Assembly (NCBI GenBank): GCA_015060225.1
Contig: SUYX01000003.1
Span: 1-64,000 of the forward strand
From: Bacteroidales bacterium
GTDB taxonomy: Bacteria > Bacteroidota > Bacteroidia > Bacteroidales > UBA932
Direction: 5' to 3'
DNA: 64,000 nt
Numbering within the stretch: position 1 is the stretch's first letter; each line of letters begins with the position of its first letter. Under the pieces are notes generated by a model. It ran no database searches, was not told the DNA's origin, and saw only the letters and a program-made list of their open reading frames with translations. Shown here piece after piece: positions 16,665-25,149 of the stretch. The position numbers and the translations under genes are program-made.

Positions 16665-18173
16665 ATGTCAGGCCAATGGGACTCCTTTACAATTATGTTT
16701 ACCGGCGGGTGGCAAATATTTTCTGCGGTTCTGTATGTGATGAACCTTTTTCTGGCAGTTTATGCTGCCACTTCTATGATTATGCGCCGTCAGGATCCGG
16801 TAAAGACCCTTTCATGGGTTACTGTCCTGATATTGCTTCCGTATTTGGGGCTTATACTCTACTTTTTCTTTGGAATGCATTACAGGAAGAAGCGCCTGTA
16901 CAAGTTCAAGGGGAATGCCGAGTACAGATACCGTAAGGAGACTTCCCTCATGCAAGGGGAGTTTATAAGGCAAAATCCTGGGGTTCTGGGTGATCTTGAG
17001 CCATATAAGAAGATCATTTTCCAGAATCTCCGCAACAGTTATACCGTTGTTGAGAACAACAGTTCAATAGATTTCTATTTTACAGGTAAGGAGGCCCTGG
17101 ATGCAATGTACAGGAGCATTGAAGGGGCAAGGTCACACATCCATCTCCAATCATATATCTTTGAAAATGACCGTACAGGTGAGATGTTTGCCCAGCTTTT
17201 GATAAATAAGGCCAAAGAAGGGGTAGAGGTGAGGGTCATTTATGACGGGGTTGGAAGTTTCTCCCTAAAGAAGGAATTTGTCGGGAAGATGATTGCGGCA
17301 GGTGTGGAGATGCTCTGTTTTGCAAAGGTAGCCCTTTCACTCCCAGTATCAAGGGTGAATTACCGCAACCACAGAAAGATTCTGGTGGTGGATGGCAAGG
17401 AGGGGTTCCTGGGAGGAGTGAACATCGCAGACCGCTATTATTACGGGAATGCCTTGGGCGAGTGGCATGATACACACCTCAAGATAGTGGGGGAGGCGGT
17501 ATCATCTCTCCAGACAAGTTTCCTTCTGGACCGTTATTTTATCCTTAACCGTAAGATCAAACGCAAAAAGAAATATTACCCTCAATTGGATATGGATTCT
17601 AAAGGAGAGGGAGCCGGAGAAAAGAATATTGCAACCCAAACTCTTGTATGTGGTCCCGACAGCAACTGGGCAAGCATCATGCAATGTTTCTTCAGTGCAA
17701 TAACACTTGCCCGCAAGCATATATACATAGTTTCACCATATTTTACCCCAAACGAATCTGTTCTCAATGCCATTAAGATTGCCGCATTGGGAAACATTGA
17801 TGTGCAGATTATGCTTCCCGAGAAATCTGATACTAAGATTGCTCATTACAGCACAATGTCCTATATAAGCGAGCTGCTGGAGGCTGGGGTGAAGATATAT
17901 CTTTTCAAGAAAGGTTTCAATCATTCAAAAGTTGTGTGTATTGATGGGGAGGTGAGCATTGTGGGGTCTGCCAATATGGATATGAGGAGTTTTGAACATA
18001 ATTTTGAGATCCTTTCAGTAATTTATGACAAATGCTCCACAGATATCATTGAAAAGCAGTTCCTTAAAGATACCTCACAATGTTTACAGCTGAGTGCGGG
18101 TAAATGGGCAAAAAGGGAGAAGCGGCAGAAGGTGGCCGAAAGTGTGGCCCGTCTGTTGTCCCCGCTGTTATAG
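16665..18173 (+). CDS. cls: Cardiolipin synthase (phospholipase D superfamily)
   Basis: A 502-residue membrane enzyme that joins two phosphatidylglycerols (or PG with another phospholipid) into cardiolipin. Two N-terminal helices (about 10-30 and 42-65) are followed by two PLD catalytic motifs: NHRKILVVDGKEGFLGG and NHSKVVCIDGEVSIVGSANMD. Each contains the HxK(x)4D signature. Length and domain order match bacterial ClsA-type enzymes. The start at 16665 puts the hydrophobic segment near the N-terminus as usual. No partner genes for lipid synthesis are adjacent. Confidence 0.93.
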   Translation: MSGQWDSFTIMFTGGWQIFSAVLYVMNLFLAVYAATSMIMRRQDPVKTLSWVTVLILLPYLGLILYFFFGMHYRKKRLYKFKGNAEYRYRKETSLMQGEFIRQNPGVLGDLEPYKKIIFQNLRNSYTVVENNSSIDFYFTGKEALDAMYRSIEGARSHIHLQSYIFENDRTGEMFAQLLINKAKEGVEVRVIYDGVGSFSLKKEFVGKMIAAGVEMLCFAKVALSLPVSRVNYRNHRKILVVDGKEGFLGGVNIADRYYYGNALGEWHDTHLKIVGEAVSSLQTSFLLDRYFILNRKIKRKKKYYPQLDMDSKGEGAGEKNIATQTLVCGPDSNWASIMQCFFSAITLARKHIYIVSPYFTPNESVLNAIKIAALGNIDVQIMLPEKSDTKIAHYSTMSYISELLEAGVKIYLFKKGFNHSKVVCIDGEVSIVGSANMDMRSFEHNFEILSVIYDKCSTDIIEKQFLKDTSQCLQLSAGKWAKREKRQKVAESVARLLSPLL

Positions 18174-18225
18174 CTGGAAGCAGTATGGATTGCTTCATTC
18201 AATATGTCAGTTGGCAGTTTTTTGC

Positions 18226-18233
18226 TACATTTG
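18226..18233 (+). promoter_or_regulatory. Predicted -7 box of sugar transporter gene
   Basis: TACATTTG matches TAnnTTTG and lies 50 nt upstream of the transporter ATG at 18284. The -33 region is not convincing. The transporter and the following kinase would form one transcript ended by repeat E6. Confidence 0.45.
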
Positions 18234-18283
18234 CAACAATTGGATAATAAGATTTAATAATTATAAACTTAAAATCAATATTT

Positions 18284-19567
18284 ATGGAAACAACAAAGAA
18301 AAATTATGTATTGCCTATAGCAATCATGTTTGCGTTGTTCTTTATGATTGCCTTTGTAACAGGTTTGCAGAATCCGTTTGGTGTAATTGTAAAGAACCAG
18401 TTTGGTGCAAGTGATTTCCTGTCTCAGTTGGGTAACCTTGCAAACTTTATTGCATATGCGTGTATGGGTATCCCTGCAGGTTATATGCTCAGCAAAATCG
18501 GGTACAAGAAGACAGCCCTTCTTGCAGTTGTAATTGGTTTTGCCGGTGTAGCTGTAACATTTGTTTCCGGAAAGGCAGAGAGTTTTGGCATATATCTTTG
18601 CGGTGCATTTGTTTCTGGTTTCTCAATGTGTATGTTGAATACTGTTGTTAACCCAATGCTCAACACTCTTGGAGGCGGTGGAAACAGAGGAAACCAGCTG
18701 ATTCAATTTGCAGGTGTGTGCAACTCATCAGCAGCAACAATAGTTCCTGTACTTGTAGGTTACCTTATGGGTTCAAATGAGGCTGCAAGGAGTATTGCAA
18801 AGGCAAATCCTGCATTGTTCATTGCTATGGGTATCTTTGCATTGGCATTTGTTGTTCTTGCGGTTTCAAATATTCCGGAGCCTGCATATGAATCTGCAAA
18901 AACTGATTCAAAACCTGCAGCAGGAGGCAAGAAATACAGTGCAATGAGTTTCCGTCACTTTGTGTTGGGTATTGTTGCAATCTTCATTTATGTTGGTGTT
19001 GAGGTTGGTATTCCTAATATCAGCAACCTGTATATGACACAGGAGTTGGGTATTGATCCTGCTATGGCAGGAAGCCTTGTAGGTACTTACTGGTTCCTTA
19101 TGCTGGTAGGACGTCTTATCGGAGGTTCAATTGCCGGTAAGGTATCCAGCAAGACAATGTTGTCGGGAGTAAGTGTAATTGGATTGTGTCTTGTACTTGC
19201 TGCAATCTTTACTGCCCCTACAAATGAGGTTATGATGCCTGTGTTCAAGTCTGATATCTCTTTCGGTATGTTGAGTGTCCCTGCAAACATCATGTTCCTT
19301 GTGCTTTGCGGATTGTGTACCTCTGTAATGTGGGGTGGTATTTTCAACCTTGCAGTTGAGGGCTTGGGTAAATTTACAGCGGCCGCTTCAGGTATCTTTA
19401 TGGTGATGGTTTGCGGTGGTGGTGTGCTCCCTGCAATCCAGGGATTCATTGCAGATGCAACTTCATATATGACCAGCTACTGGGTAATAGTTGCAGGCCT
19501 TGGCTACTTGTTGTTCTATGCGTTGGTAGGATCAAAGAATGTGAATAAGGATATCCCTACAGAGTAA
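18284..19567 (+). CDS. Sugar MFS transporter (FucP/GluP-like)
   Basis: A 427-residue integral membrane protein with about 12 hydrophobic segments. The start LPIAIMFALFFMIAFVTGLQNPFGVIVKNQFG and the later PMLNTLGGGGNRGNQLIQFAG segment resemble the fucose/glucose/galactose:proton symporter family of the major facilitator superfamily. A ROK-family sugar kinase starts 15 nt downstream, so this pair probably imports and phosphorylates a hexose such as glucose or galactose. The exact sugar is not evident. Small-residue and T-ending codons are frequent, suggesting good expression. Confidence 0.82.
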   Translation: METTKKNYVLPIAIMFALFFMIAFVTGLQNPFGVIVKNQFGASDFLSQLGNLANFIAYACMGIPAGYMLSKIGYKKTALLAVVIGFAGVAVTFVSGKAESFGIYLCGAFVSGFSMCMLNTVVNPMLNTLGGGGNRGNQLIQFAGVCNSSAATIVPVLVGYLMGSNEAARSIAKANPALFIAMGIFALAFVVLAVSNIPEPAYESAKTDSKPAAGGKKYSAMSFRHFVLGIVAIFIYVGVEVGIPNISNLYMTQELGIDPAMAGSLVGTYWFLMLVGRLIGGSIAGKVSSKTMLSGVSVIGLCLVLAAIFTAPTNEVMMPVFKSDISFGMLSVPANIMFLVLCGLCTSVMWGGIFNLAVEGLGKFTAAASGIFMVMVCGGGVLPAIQGFIADATSYMTSYWVIVAGLGYLLFYALVGSKNVNKDIPTE

Positions 19568-19582
19568 ATGTTTCAGTGAAAA

Positions 19583-20548
19583 ATGGAAAATATGGAGAAT
19601 AAGGAATATGTAGTTGGTGTGGACATTGGAGGACAGACCACAAAGATTGGAATAGTTGACAGAAAGGGAAACATTATTGTTCAGACAGTAATAGGTTCAA
19701 AATATAAGGCAGGTGAAGCAGGCCTGTTCATTCATGCAGTATGTGATACCATTAGGGAATTGGCCAAAGAGGTAGGTCTGGAGAATATCCAGGGAATAGG
19801 TATTGGTGCCCCTAACGGCAATTATTACCACGGTACCATTGAGGATGCTGCAAATCTGGAGTGGGCAAAAGGAATTAGAGTAGAGCTTGCAAAAGAGGTT
19901 TCCCTTGCTTTGGACAATCTCCCTGTTACCGTTACAAATGATGCAAATGCGGCAGCTGTAGGTGAGATGATGTATGGTGCTGCCAGAGGTATGAAGAATT
20001 TTATAATGATAACGCTTGGAACAGGTGTGGGCAGCGGTATCATCATTAATGGTGAGCTTGTTTACGGACATGATGGTTTTGCAGGAGAGTTGGGCCACGT
20101 GACAGCAGTAAGGCATAACGGCCGTCCTTGCGGTTGCGGCAAACACGGATGTCTTGAGACATATTGCTCTGCAATGGGTGTTGCGCGTACAGCAGGTGAG
20201 TGGCTTGAACTTACAGATGAACCTTCACTGTTGCGCGGCATTGGTGAGATAACTTCAAAAGACGTATTTGAGGCGGCCCAGAAAGGGGATGAACTTGCCA
20301 TAAGGATATTTGAGTTCACCGGCCGCAAACTTGGAGAGTCATTTGCAGACTTCGTAGCATTCAGTGCACCTGAAGCAATTGTTGTGTTTGGAGGTCTTGC
20401 CCGTGCAGGCGAGTTCATCTTCAAACCAATCCGTGAGGCGATGGAGGCTAACATGGTTTCTATTTGGAAAGGCAAGGTAAAACTCCTTCCAAGTGCCCTT
20501 AAAGAGTCAGATGCCGCTATCCTTGGCGCATCTGCGCTTGCGTGGTAA
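19583..20548 (+). CDS. ROK-family sugar kinase (glucokinase-like)
   Basis: A 321-residue kinase with phosphate-binding VVGVDIGGQTTKIGIVD, the sugar and catalytic segment VTNDANAAAVGEM, LGTGVGSGIIINGELVYG, and the ROK zinc motif CGCGKHGCLETYCS. It phosphorylates a hexose at C6 with ATP. Glucose is the default expectation, but N-acetylated sugars or mannose are possible within this family. The gene follows the sugar transporter by 15 nt, giving an import-plus-kinase operon that feeds glycolysis. Repeat E6 begins within a few bases of the stop codon. Confidence 0.88.
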   Translation: MENMENKEYVVGVDIGGQTTKIGIVDRKGNIIVQTVIGSKYKAGEAGLFIHAVCDTIRELAKEVGLENIQGIGIGAPNGNYYHGTIEDAANLEWAKGIRVELAKEVSLALDNLPVTVTNDANAAAVGEMMYGAARGMKNFIMITLGTGVGSGIIINGELVYGHDGFAGELGHVTAVRHNGRPCGCGKHGCLETYCSAMGVARTAGEWLELTDEPSLLRGIGEITSKDVFEAAQKGDELAIRIFEFTGRKLGESFADFVAFSAPEAIVVFGGLARAGEFIFKPIREAMEANMVSIWKGKVKLLPSALKESDAAILGASALAW

Positions 20549-20552
20549 AGTT

Positions 20553-20673
20553 ACGTTGTCTTTTTGTACAAGTAATTGATTAATAAACAGTTGTAAAATG
20601 GATATCCTGCAATATTGCAGGGTATCCATTTTTATTTTATTAAAAATCAATTACTTGTACAAAAAGACAACGT
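20553..20673. repeat. REPIN-like element E6 (121 bp, single long hairpin)
   Basis: Terminal repeats are intact and the length is again 121 bp, but the fold differs. ACAAGTAATTGAT (20569-20581) pairs with ATCAATTACTTGT (20646-20658), extending the terminal stem. ATGGATATCCTGC (20598-20610) pairs with GCAGGGTATCCAT (20617-20629) at the tip, followed by a T-rich tract. Confidence 0.9.
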
Positions 20674-20708
20674 AACAAAAAAAATATGTGTAGTATAAAA
20701 AAAAATGC

Positions 20709-20716
20709 TAAATTTG
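20709..20716 (+). promoter_or_regulatory. Predicted -7 box of nad operon
   Basis: TAAATTTG fits the TAnnTTTG box. Transcription would begin near 20722, which excludes the in-frame ATG at 20705 and favours ATG 20738 for nadB. Confidence 0.5.
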
Positions 20717-20737
20717 TTCAAATTTACCCAAACTAAA

Positions 20738-22375
20738 ATGCAAAAGTTTGATTACATAGTTGTAGGTAGCGGACTTGCAGGGTTGTATGCAGCATATAAG
20801 GCTTCGTTCAAGGGAAGTGTTGCTGTAATAACAAAATCGTTTGTAAGAGAGAGCAATTCATTCAATGCCCAGGGCGGAATTGCTGCCGTTACATCTTTTG
20901 AGGATGATCCTCAGATTCACAAATCAGATACTTTAATTGCCGGAAGGGGCTTGTGTGAAGACACAGCGGTTGATGTCCTTGTAAATGAGGGACCACATAG
21001 GATACAGGAGATAATTGCAGACGGTATGCAGTTTGATACTGAGAATGGGGCTCTTGCGTTGGGCCTTGAGGGTGGACACCATAAAAGGAGGATACTTCAC
21101 GCCGGAGGTGATTCTACAGGACGCTGGATTACAGAATTCGTTATCTCCAAAGTTGAGGAGAAGGATAATATAACCGTATTTGAGAACACTTCATTGTTGG
21201 ATCTCCTTGTTGCGGACGGAGTGTGTTATGGAGTACGTTGCTGGAGTGAGAATCCCGCCTTCGGTGCACCTCTGCATGAGAAGGAGAAAGGAAAGGAGGT
21301 ACTCCTTTATGCAAATAATGTTTTCCTCACATCGGGAGGAACATCAGCAATATATGCCAGGACAACAAATCCGCAGACAACAATAGGAGACGGTTTGGCG
21401 GTTGCCTACAAGAACGGTTGCCGCATAATGGATACTGAGTTCATACAGTTCCATCCGTCGGGATTATACATAAAGGATTCTGCAAAGGCATTCCTTATAA
21501 GTGAGGCTGTTAGGGGTGAGGGTGCACATCTTCTTGGAAAGGACGGCAAGAGGTTTATGGTTCCAATCCATGAACTTGCAGAACTGGCTCCAAGGGATAT
21601 TGTAGCCCGTTCTATATACAAACAGATGTATAAGGACAATATGCCTTATGTTATCCTGTCACTCAAACATCTCAATAAGGAGGAGATTCTCAGCCGTTTC
21701 CCATCAATAAATGCAAAATGCAAGGAGTTTGGGTATGATCTAACCAATGAGATCCCGGTTGCTCCAGCTGCCCATTATACTGTTGGAGGAGTTGTCTCGA
21801 ACTTGAACGGCGGTACAGATATAAAGAGGCTTTATGTTTGCGGCGAGATTGCAGCTACAGGTATTATGGGGGCAAACAGATTGGCATCCAACTCATTGAT
21901 TGAGTGTCTTGTGTTTGCGAGCAGGGCTGTTGAGGATTCTGTAAAGAACGGCGTTCCTGAGCGTGTACCAGCCTTTAAGGAGGAGTATTATAGAGATGAG
22001 ACCAACGCAGTGTTCTACAATGACCTTAAAGTCAAAGTTTCAGAGATTATGAATGCCCATGCAGGCATTGTAAGGAGCGATGAAGGGCTTAAGGAGGGGT
22101 TGCGCAAGATAGAGGCCCTTGCTACTGAACTTATGATGAGCCGCAAAGTGGTAAGTACGGTTCCTGTCAAGGAATACTATGAAGATGCTGCATGGAGGCT
22201 CCTTATTGTAGCTTCATTGATTATGAACCCTGCCCTTATGAGAAAGGAGAGCCGTGGAGGTCATTACAGGGAGGATTACCCTTGTGCAGACGAATCTTAT
22301 GAACTGCATTCAATACAGCAGATGGGGCAGGAGATGACCACTGCACCGGTTAACAAAGATTATTTGAACTTTTAA
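20738..22375 (+). CDS. nadB: L-aspartate oxidase
   Basis: A 545-residue FAD enzyme that oxidises L-aspartate to iminoaspartate, the first step of de novo NAD synthesis. The FAD-binding fold is FDYIVVGSGLAGLYAAY; the active-site region includes NSFNAQGGIAAV and EFIQFHPSGLY, and AAHYTVGGVVSN carries the fumarate-reductase-like catalytic segment. GIMGANRLASNSLIECLVF is the C-terminal FAD site. I chose ATG 20738 because it directly precedes the FAD fold and lies downstream of a TAAATTTG box. nadC and nadA follow with 3-4 nt gaps, forming a nadB-nadC-nadA operon. Confidence 0.95.
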   Translation: MQKFDYIVVGSGLAGLYAAYKASFKGSVAVITKSFVRESNSFNAQGGIAAVTSFEDDPQIHKSDTLIAGRGLCEDTAVDVLVNEGPHRIQEIIADGMQFDTENGALALGLEGGHHKRRILHAGGDSTGRWITEFVISKVEEKDNITVFENTSLLDLLVADGVCYGVRCWSENPAFGAPLHEKEKGKEVLLYANNVFLTSGGTSAIYARTTNPQTTIGDGLAVAYKNGCRIMDTEFIQFHPSGLYIKDSAKAFLISEAVRGEGAHLLGKDGKRFMVPIHELAELAPRDIVARSIYKQMYKDNMPYVILSLKHLNKEEILSRFPSINAKCKEFGYDLTNEIPVAPAAHYTVGGVVSNLNGGTDIKRLYVCGEIAATGIMGANRLASNSLIECLVFASRAVEDSVKNGVPERVPAFKEEYYRDETNAVFYNDLKVKVSEIMNAHAGIVRSDEGLKEGLRKIEALATELMMSRKVVSTVPVKEYYEDAAWRLLIVASLIMNPALMRKESRGGHYREDYPCADESYELHSIQQMGQEMTTAPVNKDYLNF

Positions 22376-22378
22376 GAT

Positions 22379-23233
22379 ATGATGCAATACGAGAATTTGA
22401 TAGACAAACTTATAGACCTTGGTCTTGAGGAAGACATCAATACAGGTGATGTTACAACTGATTCCATTATTCCGGAATCCATGAATGCAGTTGCCACAAT
22501 GACTGCAAAACAGGATGGAGTGATATCGGGAATAGAGGTGATTAAGAAGGTTTATGAGAGATTCCAGAAGGATATAGTATACACCCCATACTTCAAGAAC
22601 GGTGATTCTGTAAAGAAAGGTGATGTCCTTTTGCGCATTGAGGCATCATATCCAACTCTGCTTAAGGGAGAGAGACTTTCGTTGAATATTTTCCAGAGGA
22701 TGTGCGGTATTGCAACTGAGACTGCAAAATATGTGAAGGAACTGCAGGGTACTTCTACAGAGTTGCTTGATACCCGCAAGACTGCACCTGGCCTTAGAGT
22801 ATTGGACAAGATGGCCGTTAAGGACGGTGGCGGAACAAACCACAGGATGGGCCTTTACGATATGGCAATGATCAAGGACAACCACATAAAGATGGCCGGC
22901 GGTATTACCAAAGCAGTAGAGCAGGTTAGGGGGAATATCCCTGCAACCATAAAGATTGAGGTTGAGACAACCAATATCCCTGAGGTTGAGGAGGCAATTG
23001 CAGCAGGAGCAGACATCATTATGTTGGACAACATGGACAATGCAACCATGACCGAGGCTGTAAAGATAATCAAGGCTTCAGGCAAGGCCATTAAGACAGA
23101 GGCTTCCGGAAATATGAGCATCCCCCGCCTTGTTGAGGTTGCTGCAACAGGTGTTGACTACATCAGCGTAGGTGCCCTTACCCATACCGTAAAAGGAATG
23201 GATATAAGTATGAACATTCAAGTAGAAAAGTAA
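22379..23233 (+). CDS. nadC: Quinolinate phosphoribosyltransferase (carboxylating)
   Basis: A 284-residue enzyme that converts quinolinate and PRPP to nicotinate mononucleotide with release of CO2. Family motifs include LEEDINTGDVTTDSI near the N-terminus, LLDTRKTAPGLRVLDKMAV with the substrate-binding Arg/Lys, GGGTNHRMGLYDMAMIKDNHI, and EVETTNIPEVEEA, DIIMLDNMDN and EASGNMS in the barrel. Length is normal. It lies between nadB and nadA with gaps of 3 and 4 nt, so the three are co-transcribed and supply the whole aspartate-to-NaMN branch. Confidence 0.96.
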   Translation: MMQYENLIDKLIDLGLEEDINTGDVTTDSIIPESMNAVATMTAKQDGVISGIEVIKKVYERFQKDIVYTPYFKNGDSVKKGDVLLRIEASYPTLLKGERLSLNIFQRMCGIATETAKYVKELQGTSTELLDTRKTAPGLRVLDKMAVKDGGGTNHRMGLYDMAMIKDNHIKMAGGITKAVEQVRGNIPATIKIEVETTNIPEVEEAIAAGADIIMLDNMDNATMTEAVKIIKASGKAIKTEASGNMSIPRLVEVAATGVDYISVGALTHTVKGMDISMNIQVEK

Positions 23234-23237
23234 ATAT

Positions 23238-24161
23238 ATGACAAGAGAAGAACTTGTACAGAAGATTGAGGAACTGAAAAAGCAGAAAAATGCAATAGTG
23301 CTTGCCCACTATTATTCAAACCCTGAGGTTCAGGATGTTGCCGATTTTCTTGGCGATTCCCTTGAGCTTTCAAGAAAGGCCGGCACTGCAGACGCAGATA
23401 TCATTGTCTTTGCAGGTGTCCATTTTATGGCAGAGACTGCAGCCCTCATTTCTCCTAAGAAGAAAGTTCTGGTTCCCGCACTTGGCGCCGGCTGTACTTT
23501 GGCAGACGGGGTATGCGGCAAGAACCTGGCTGAGTGGAAAACTGCCAATCCAGATGGAATGGTTGTCAGTTATGTAAACACTACAGCTGAGGTGAAGAGC
23601 CACACAGACATCTGCTGCACCAGTGCAAATGCCCTTTCAATTGTAAAAGGATTGCCTGAAGAGAAGAAGGTGTTCTTTGTTCCCGACAAAAACCTGGGAG
23701 CCTACATCATTTCCCAGACAGGACGCGATATGGAACTTTATGACGGATGCTGCAAGGTACACGACCAGGTTACAACTGCCATGGTACAGGAGATGATGGC
23801 AAAATACCCTGAGGCGGATGTCCTTATCCATCCTGAGAGTGCATGCTCAAGCGATCCGGCAATCCTGGAGAACCCCAACTGCTACATGTATTCTACATCG
23901 GGAATATTAAAGCATGCGGCTGCAAGTGAGAAGAAACAGTTCATCATTGCAACTGAGGTGGGGACCCTCCATAAACTGCGCAAGGACAATCCCGGCAAGG
24001 AGTTCATTCCGGTTTCGGAGAAGATAGTTTGCGAGTATATGAAACTTGCTACACTTGAGAAGGTATATGAGGCGTTGAGGGATGAAAAATTTGAGGTGAA
24101 AGTGCCGCAGGAGATATCGGGAAGGGCATTGGAACCAATAATCCTTATGATGAGCAAATAA
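23238..24161 (+). CDS. nadA: Quinolinate synthase (4Fe-4S)
   Basis: A 307-residue enzyme that condenses iminoaspartate with dihydroxyacetone phosphate to quinolinate. The three cluster-ligand cysteines sit in GCTLADGVCG, YDGCCKVHDQ and HPESACSSDP regions, and the substrate motifs AHYYSNPEVQDVADFLGDSL and ETAALISPKKKVL are present. It completes the nad operon. A hairpin terminator made of two inverted copies of the heptamer TCCCGAC follows at 24178-24201. Confidence 0.95.
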   Translation: MTREELVQKIEELKKQKNAIVLAHYYSNPEVQDVADFLGDSLELSRKAGTADADIIVFAGVHFMAETAALISPKKKVLVPALGAGCTLADGVCGKNLAEWKTANPDGMVVSYVNTTAEVKSHTDICCTSANALSIVKGLPEEKKVFFVPDKNLGAYIISQTGRDMELYDGCCKVHDQVTTAMVQEMMAKYPEADVLIHPESACSSDPAILENPNCYMYSTSGILKHAAASEKKQFIIATEVGTLHKLRKDNPGKEFIPVSEKIVCEYMKLATLEKVYEALRDEKFEVKVPQEISGRALEPIILMMSK

Positions 24162-24177
24162 ATTGACAAATTTAATT

Positions 24178-24206
24178 TTCCCGACAGGCAACTGTCGGGA
24201 ATAAAT
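24178..24206 (+). terminator. nadA terminator built from inverted TCCCGAC motifs
   Basis: TTCCCGACAG (24178-24187), loop GCAA, CTGTCGGGAA (24192-24201), then TAAATTTTTTTT. This is a 10-bp perfect stem followed by a T-run. The two arms are the genome-wide over-represented heptamer in opposite orientations. The next gene starts at 24218, so some read-through may reach it. Confidence 0.75.
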
Positions 24207-24217
24207 TTTTTTTGAAT

Positions 24218-25147
24218 ATGAGAAAGATAGTTTTTTTGGATGCCGACACTATTGGAAGTGATATCTCCCTTGAGCCTATTGCTGCCCAGGGTGAGCTGGT
24301 TACATACCCATTTACAAAACCGGAAGAGGTATTTGAGAGGATACAGGGATTTGATGTAATCATTACAAATAAGGTTATAATAGGGAAGGAGCAGATTGAT
24401 GCATGCCCTACACTAAAACTTATTTGTGTTGCGGCAACCGGAACAAACAATGTGGATATTCCGTACGCAAACAGCAAGGGAATTCCGGTGAAGAATGCAA
24501 TAGGATACTCAACCGAGAGTGTTGTGCAGGTGACATTCGGAATGGTTCTTTCAATGGTTGGCCAGATGCAGTATTTTGATTATGCCGTAAAGAGCGGAAA
24601 CTATTCAAAAGGGCCTTCATTTACAGATGTAAGCAAATGTTTCTGGGAACTTAAAGGAAAGAGATACGGTGTTGTAGGTTTGGGTAATATTGGCGGCAAG
24701 GTTGCCAGGATTGCACAGGCATTCGGAATGGAGGTGGTTTACTACTCAACCAGCGGCAAAGCACACTCAGAAGAGTTTAAGGCCGTTTCCCTTGAGGAAC
24801 TTATGGGCACTTGTGACGTTATCTCCGTACACTGTCCGTTAAATGAGCGTACAAATAACCTCATCACTTATGACAAACTTGCGCTGATGAAGAAGAGTGC
24901 GTATATCTTCAACCTCGGACGCGGCGGTATCATAAATGAGGCTGATCTGGTTAAGGCACTTAATGACGGTTGCCTTGCCGGTGCAGGAGTTGATGTATTT
25001 GCAAAAGAGCCACTACCGCTTGATTCCCCTTATTTCAAGGTTGCGGATCCTTCAAAGATACTCCTTACCCCTCACATCGGTTGGGCAAGCCAGGAGGCCA
25101 GAAAATGCCTTGTGGAGAAGATTGCAGAGAATATTGCGAATAACTGA
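24218..25147 (+). CDS. NAD-dependent D-2-hydroxyacid dehydrogenase
   Basis: A 309-residue member of the D-2-hydroxyacid dehydrogenase family. The Rossmann motif is GVVGLGNIGGKVARIAQAFG, the catalytic Arg is in NLGRGGIINEADLV, Glu in FAKEPLP, and His in LTPHIGWAS. Such enzymes reduce hydroxypyruvate, glyoxylate or other 2-oxoacids; the substrate here is not clear (glycerate dehydrogenase-like by overall look). The frame has a TTG codon 6 nt upstream, but ATG 24218 is preferred. The next gene starts 2 nt after its stop. Confidence 0.87.
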   Translation: MRKIVFLDADTIGSDISLEPIAAQGELVTYPFTKPEEVFERIQGFDVIITNKVIIGKEQIDACPTLKLICVAATGTNNVDIPYANSKGIPVKNAIGYSTESVVQVTFGMVLSMVGQMQYFDYAVKSGNYSKGPSFTDVSKCFWELKGKRYGVVGLGNIGGKVARIAQAFGMEVVYYSTSGKAHSEEFKAVSLEELMGTCDVISVHCPLNERTNNLITYDKLALMKKSAYIFNLGRGGIINEADLVKALNDGCLAGAGVDVFAKEPLPLDSPYFKVADPSKILLTPHIGWASQEARKCLVEKIAENIANN

Positions 25148-25149
25148 AT

